Shown: one piece after another, positions 5,626 through 6,001 of the stretch
How positions within the stretch are numbered: position 1 is the first letter of the stretch
Layout of the letters: each line of letters begins with the position of its first letter
Source of the DNA: Bdellovibrionales bacterium
GTDB lineage: Bacteria > Bdellovibrionota > UBA1018 > CAIMNF01
Length of the DNA stretch: 6,001 nt
Direction of reading: 5' to 3'
Assembly: GCA_947457605.1 (NCBI GenBank)
Contig: CANGWP010000131.1
Coordinates: 1 to 6,001 of the forward strand
Program-made: the position numbers and the translations under genes
The notes under the pieces: model-generated
Told to the model about the DNA's origin: nothing
Seen by the model: only the letters and a program-made list of their open reading frames with translations
Databases searched by the model: none

Positions 5626-6001
5626 GATAGGTATACTCTTTGTCGCGGTAGTTCCGGAGCGTCCATTCCTTGCCTTCGTGCTTCATCACATACTGGGGAA
5701 GCAAAGGAATTTTTCCACCACCGCCCGGCGCATCGATCACAAAGTGAGGAACGGCCATGCCAGAAGTCCATCCGCGAAGTGCCTTAATGATCTCAAGCCC
5801 CTTCTCGACTGGAGTGCGGAAGTGGCTGATGCCTTGGGAAAGATCGGCCTGAAACATGTAGTATGGGCGCACTCGCATCAAAAGAAGCTTGTGATTGAGT
5901 TCCATTACGGTTTTCGGATCGTCATTGATCCCCTTCAACAAAACCATCTGATTGTTGATCACACACCCTGCATCCGCCAGCCGCGCGCACGCATCGAAGG
6001 C
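5615..6001 (-). CDS. kamA: Lysine 2,3-aminomutase family radical-SAM enzyme, C-terminal part (5' end outside window)
   Basis: The last 128 residues are visible; the radical-SAM CxxxCxxC cluster lies outside the window. The visible stretch matches the KamA family closely: ACARLADAG, NNQMVLLKGINDD, VRPYYMFQADLSQGISHFRTPV, the ALRGWTSGMAVPHFVIDAPGGGGKIPLLP block and LRNYRDKEYTYLEP. The Lys in PGGGGK is the family's PLP-binding lysine and is conserved. The family moves the alpha-amino group of lysine to the beta carbon, using SAM, a 4Fe-4S cluster and PLP; EpmB relatives act in EF-P modification, and others use glutamate or arginine, so the substrate is not fixed. The protein ends at YLEP, before the Cys-rich zinc-binding tail found in the clostridial and Bacillus enzymes. 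Its TAG lies inside the lipoprotein gene start, an 11-nt overlap. The symbol is for the family, not proven function. Confidence 0.9.
   Translation of the reverse strand, partial: AFDACARLADAGCVINNQMVLLKGINDDPKTVMELNHKLLLMRVRPYYMFQADLSQGISHFRTPVEKGLEIIKALRGWTSGMAVPHFVIDAPGGGGKIPLLPQYVMKHEGKEWTLRNYRDKEYTYLEP

Overview
The window is gene-dense bacterial chromosome with moderate GC and about 97% coding. It holds seven protein genes, two cut by the window edges. The Ser/Thr kinase has an HRDVSPQN catalytic loop, a single transmembrane segment and a PEGA-like outer part. That combination, together with a PorV/FadL-type outer-membrane barrel and a signal-peptidase-II lipoprotein, points to a diderm of the former 'deltaproteobacterial' type, such as Bdellovibrionota or Myxococcota. 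This placement is inference from protein style only. No tRNA, rRNA, CRISPR array or mobile element was seen.

Layout. Positions 1-1832 (minus strand) hold a predicted outer-membrane beta-barrel protein, followed by a SpoIIE/RsbU-type PP2C phosphatase. The two overlap by 4 nt (ATGA), and the phosphatase runs off the left edge. Positions 1833-1981 are a divergent intergenic region with phased A-tracts. Positions 1982-3132 (plus strand) hold a small STAS-like protein with a coiled-coil tail, overlapping by 4 nt an intact OmpR-family response regulator. Positions 3133-6001 (minus strand) hold, in transcription order, the 3' end of a lysine 2,3-aminomutase family gene, a small lipoprotein gene starting at a TTG inside the aminomutase 3' end, and a 662-residue membrane Ser/Thr kinase. 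The kinase and response-regulator genes converge with no base between their stop codons.

How the parts may work together. The left two-thirds is a signalling cluster. The PP2C phosphatase carries a degenerate receiver domain, and the divergent operon pairs a degenerate STAS protein with a complete two-component regulator. No histidine kinase or RsbW-type anti-sigma kinase lies in the window, so the upstream partners must be elsewhere. PP2C plus STAS is the usual pairing in partner-switching systems. Here both are altered: the STAS phospho-Ser region is rewritten, and the PP2C second metal motif and receiver lysine are changed. The outer-membrane barrel is tightly coupled to the phosphatase. 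The functional link is inferred from synteny and overlaps, not shown.

Other points of note are a 9-G tract in the kinase gene, where slippage by one base either way would release a soluble kinase; an 8-bp perfect stem just past the response-regulator stop; and an aminomutase that ends before the family's C-terminal zinc-binding cysteines.
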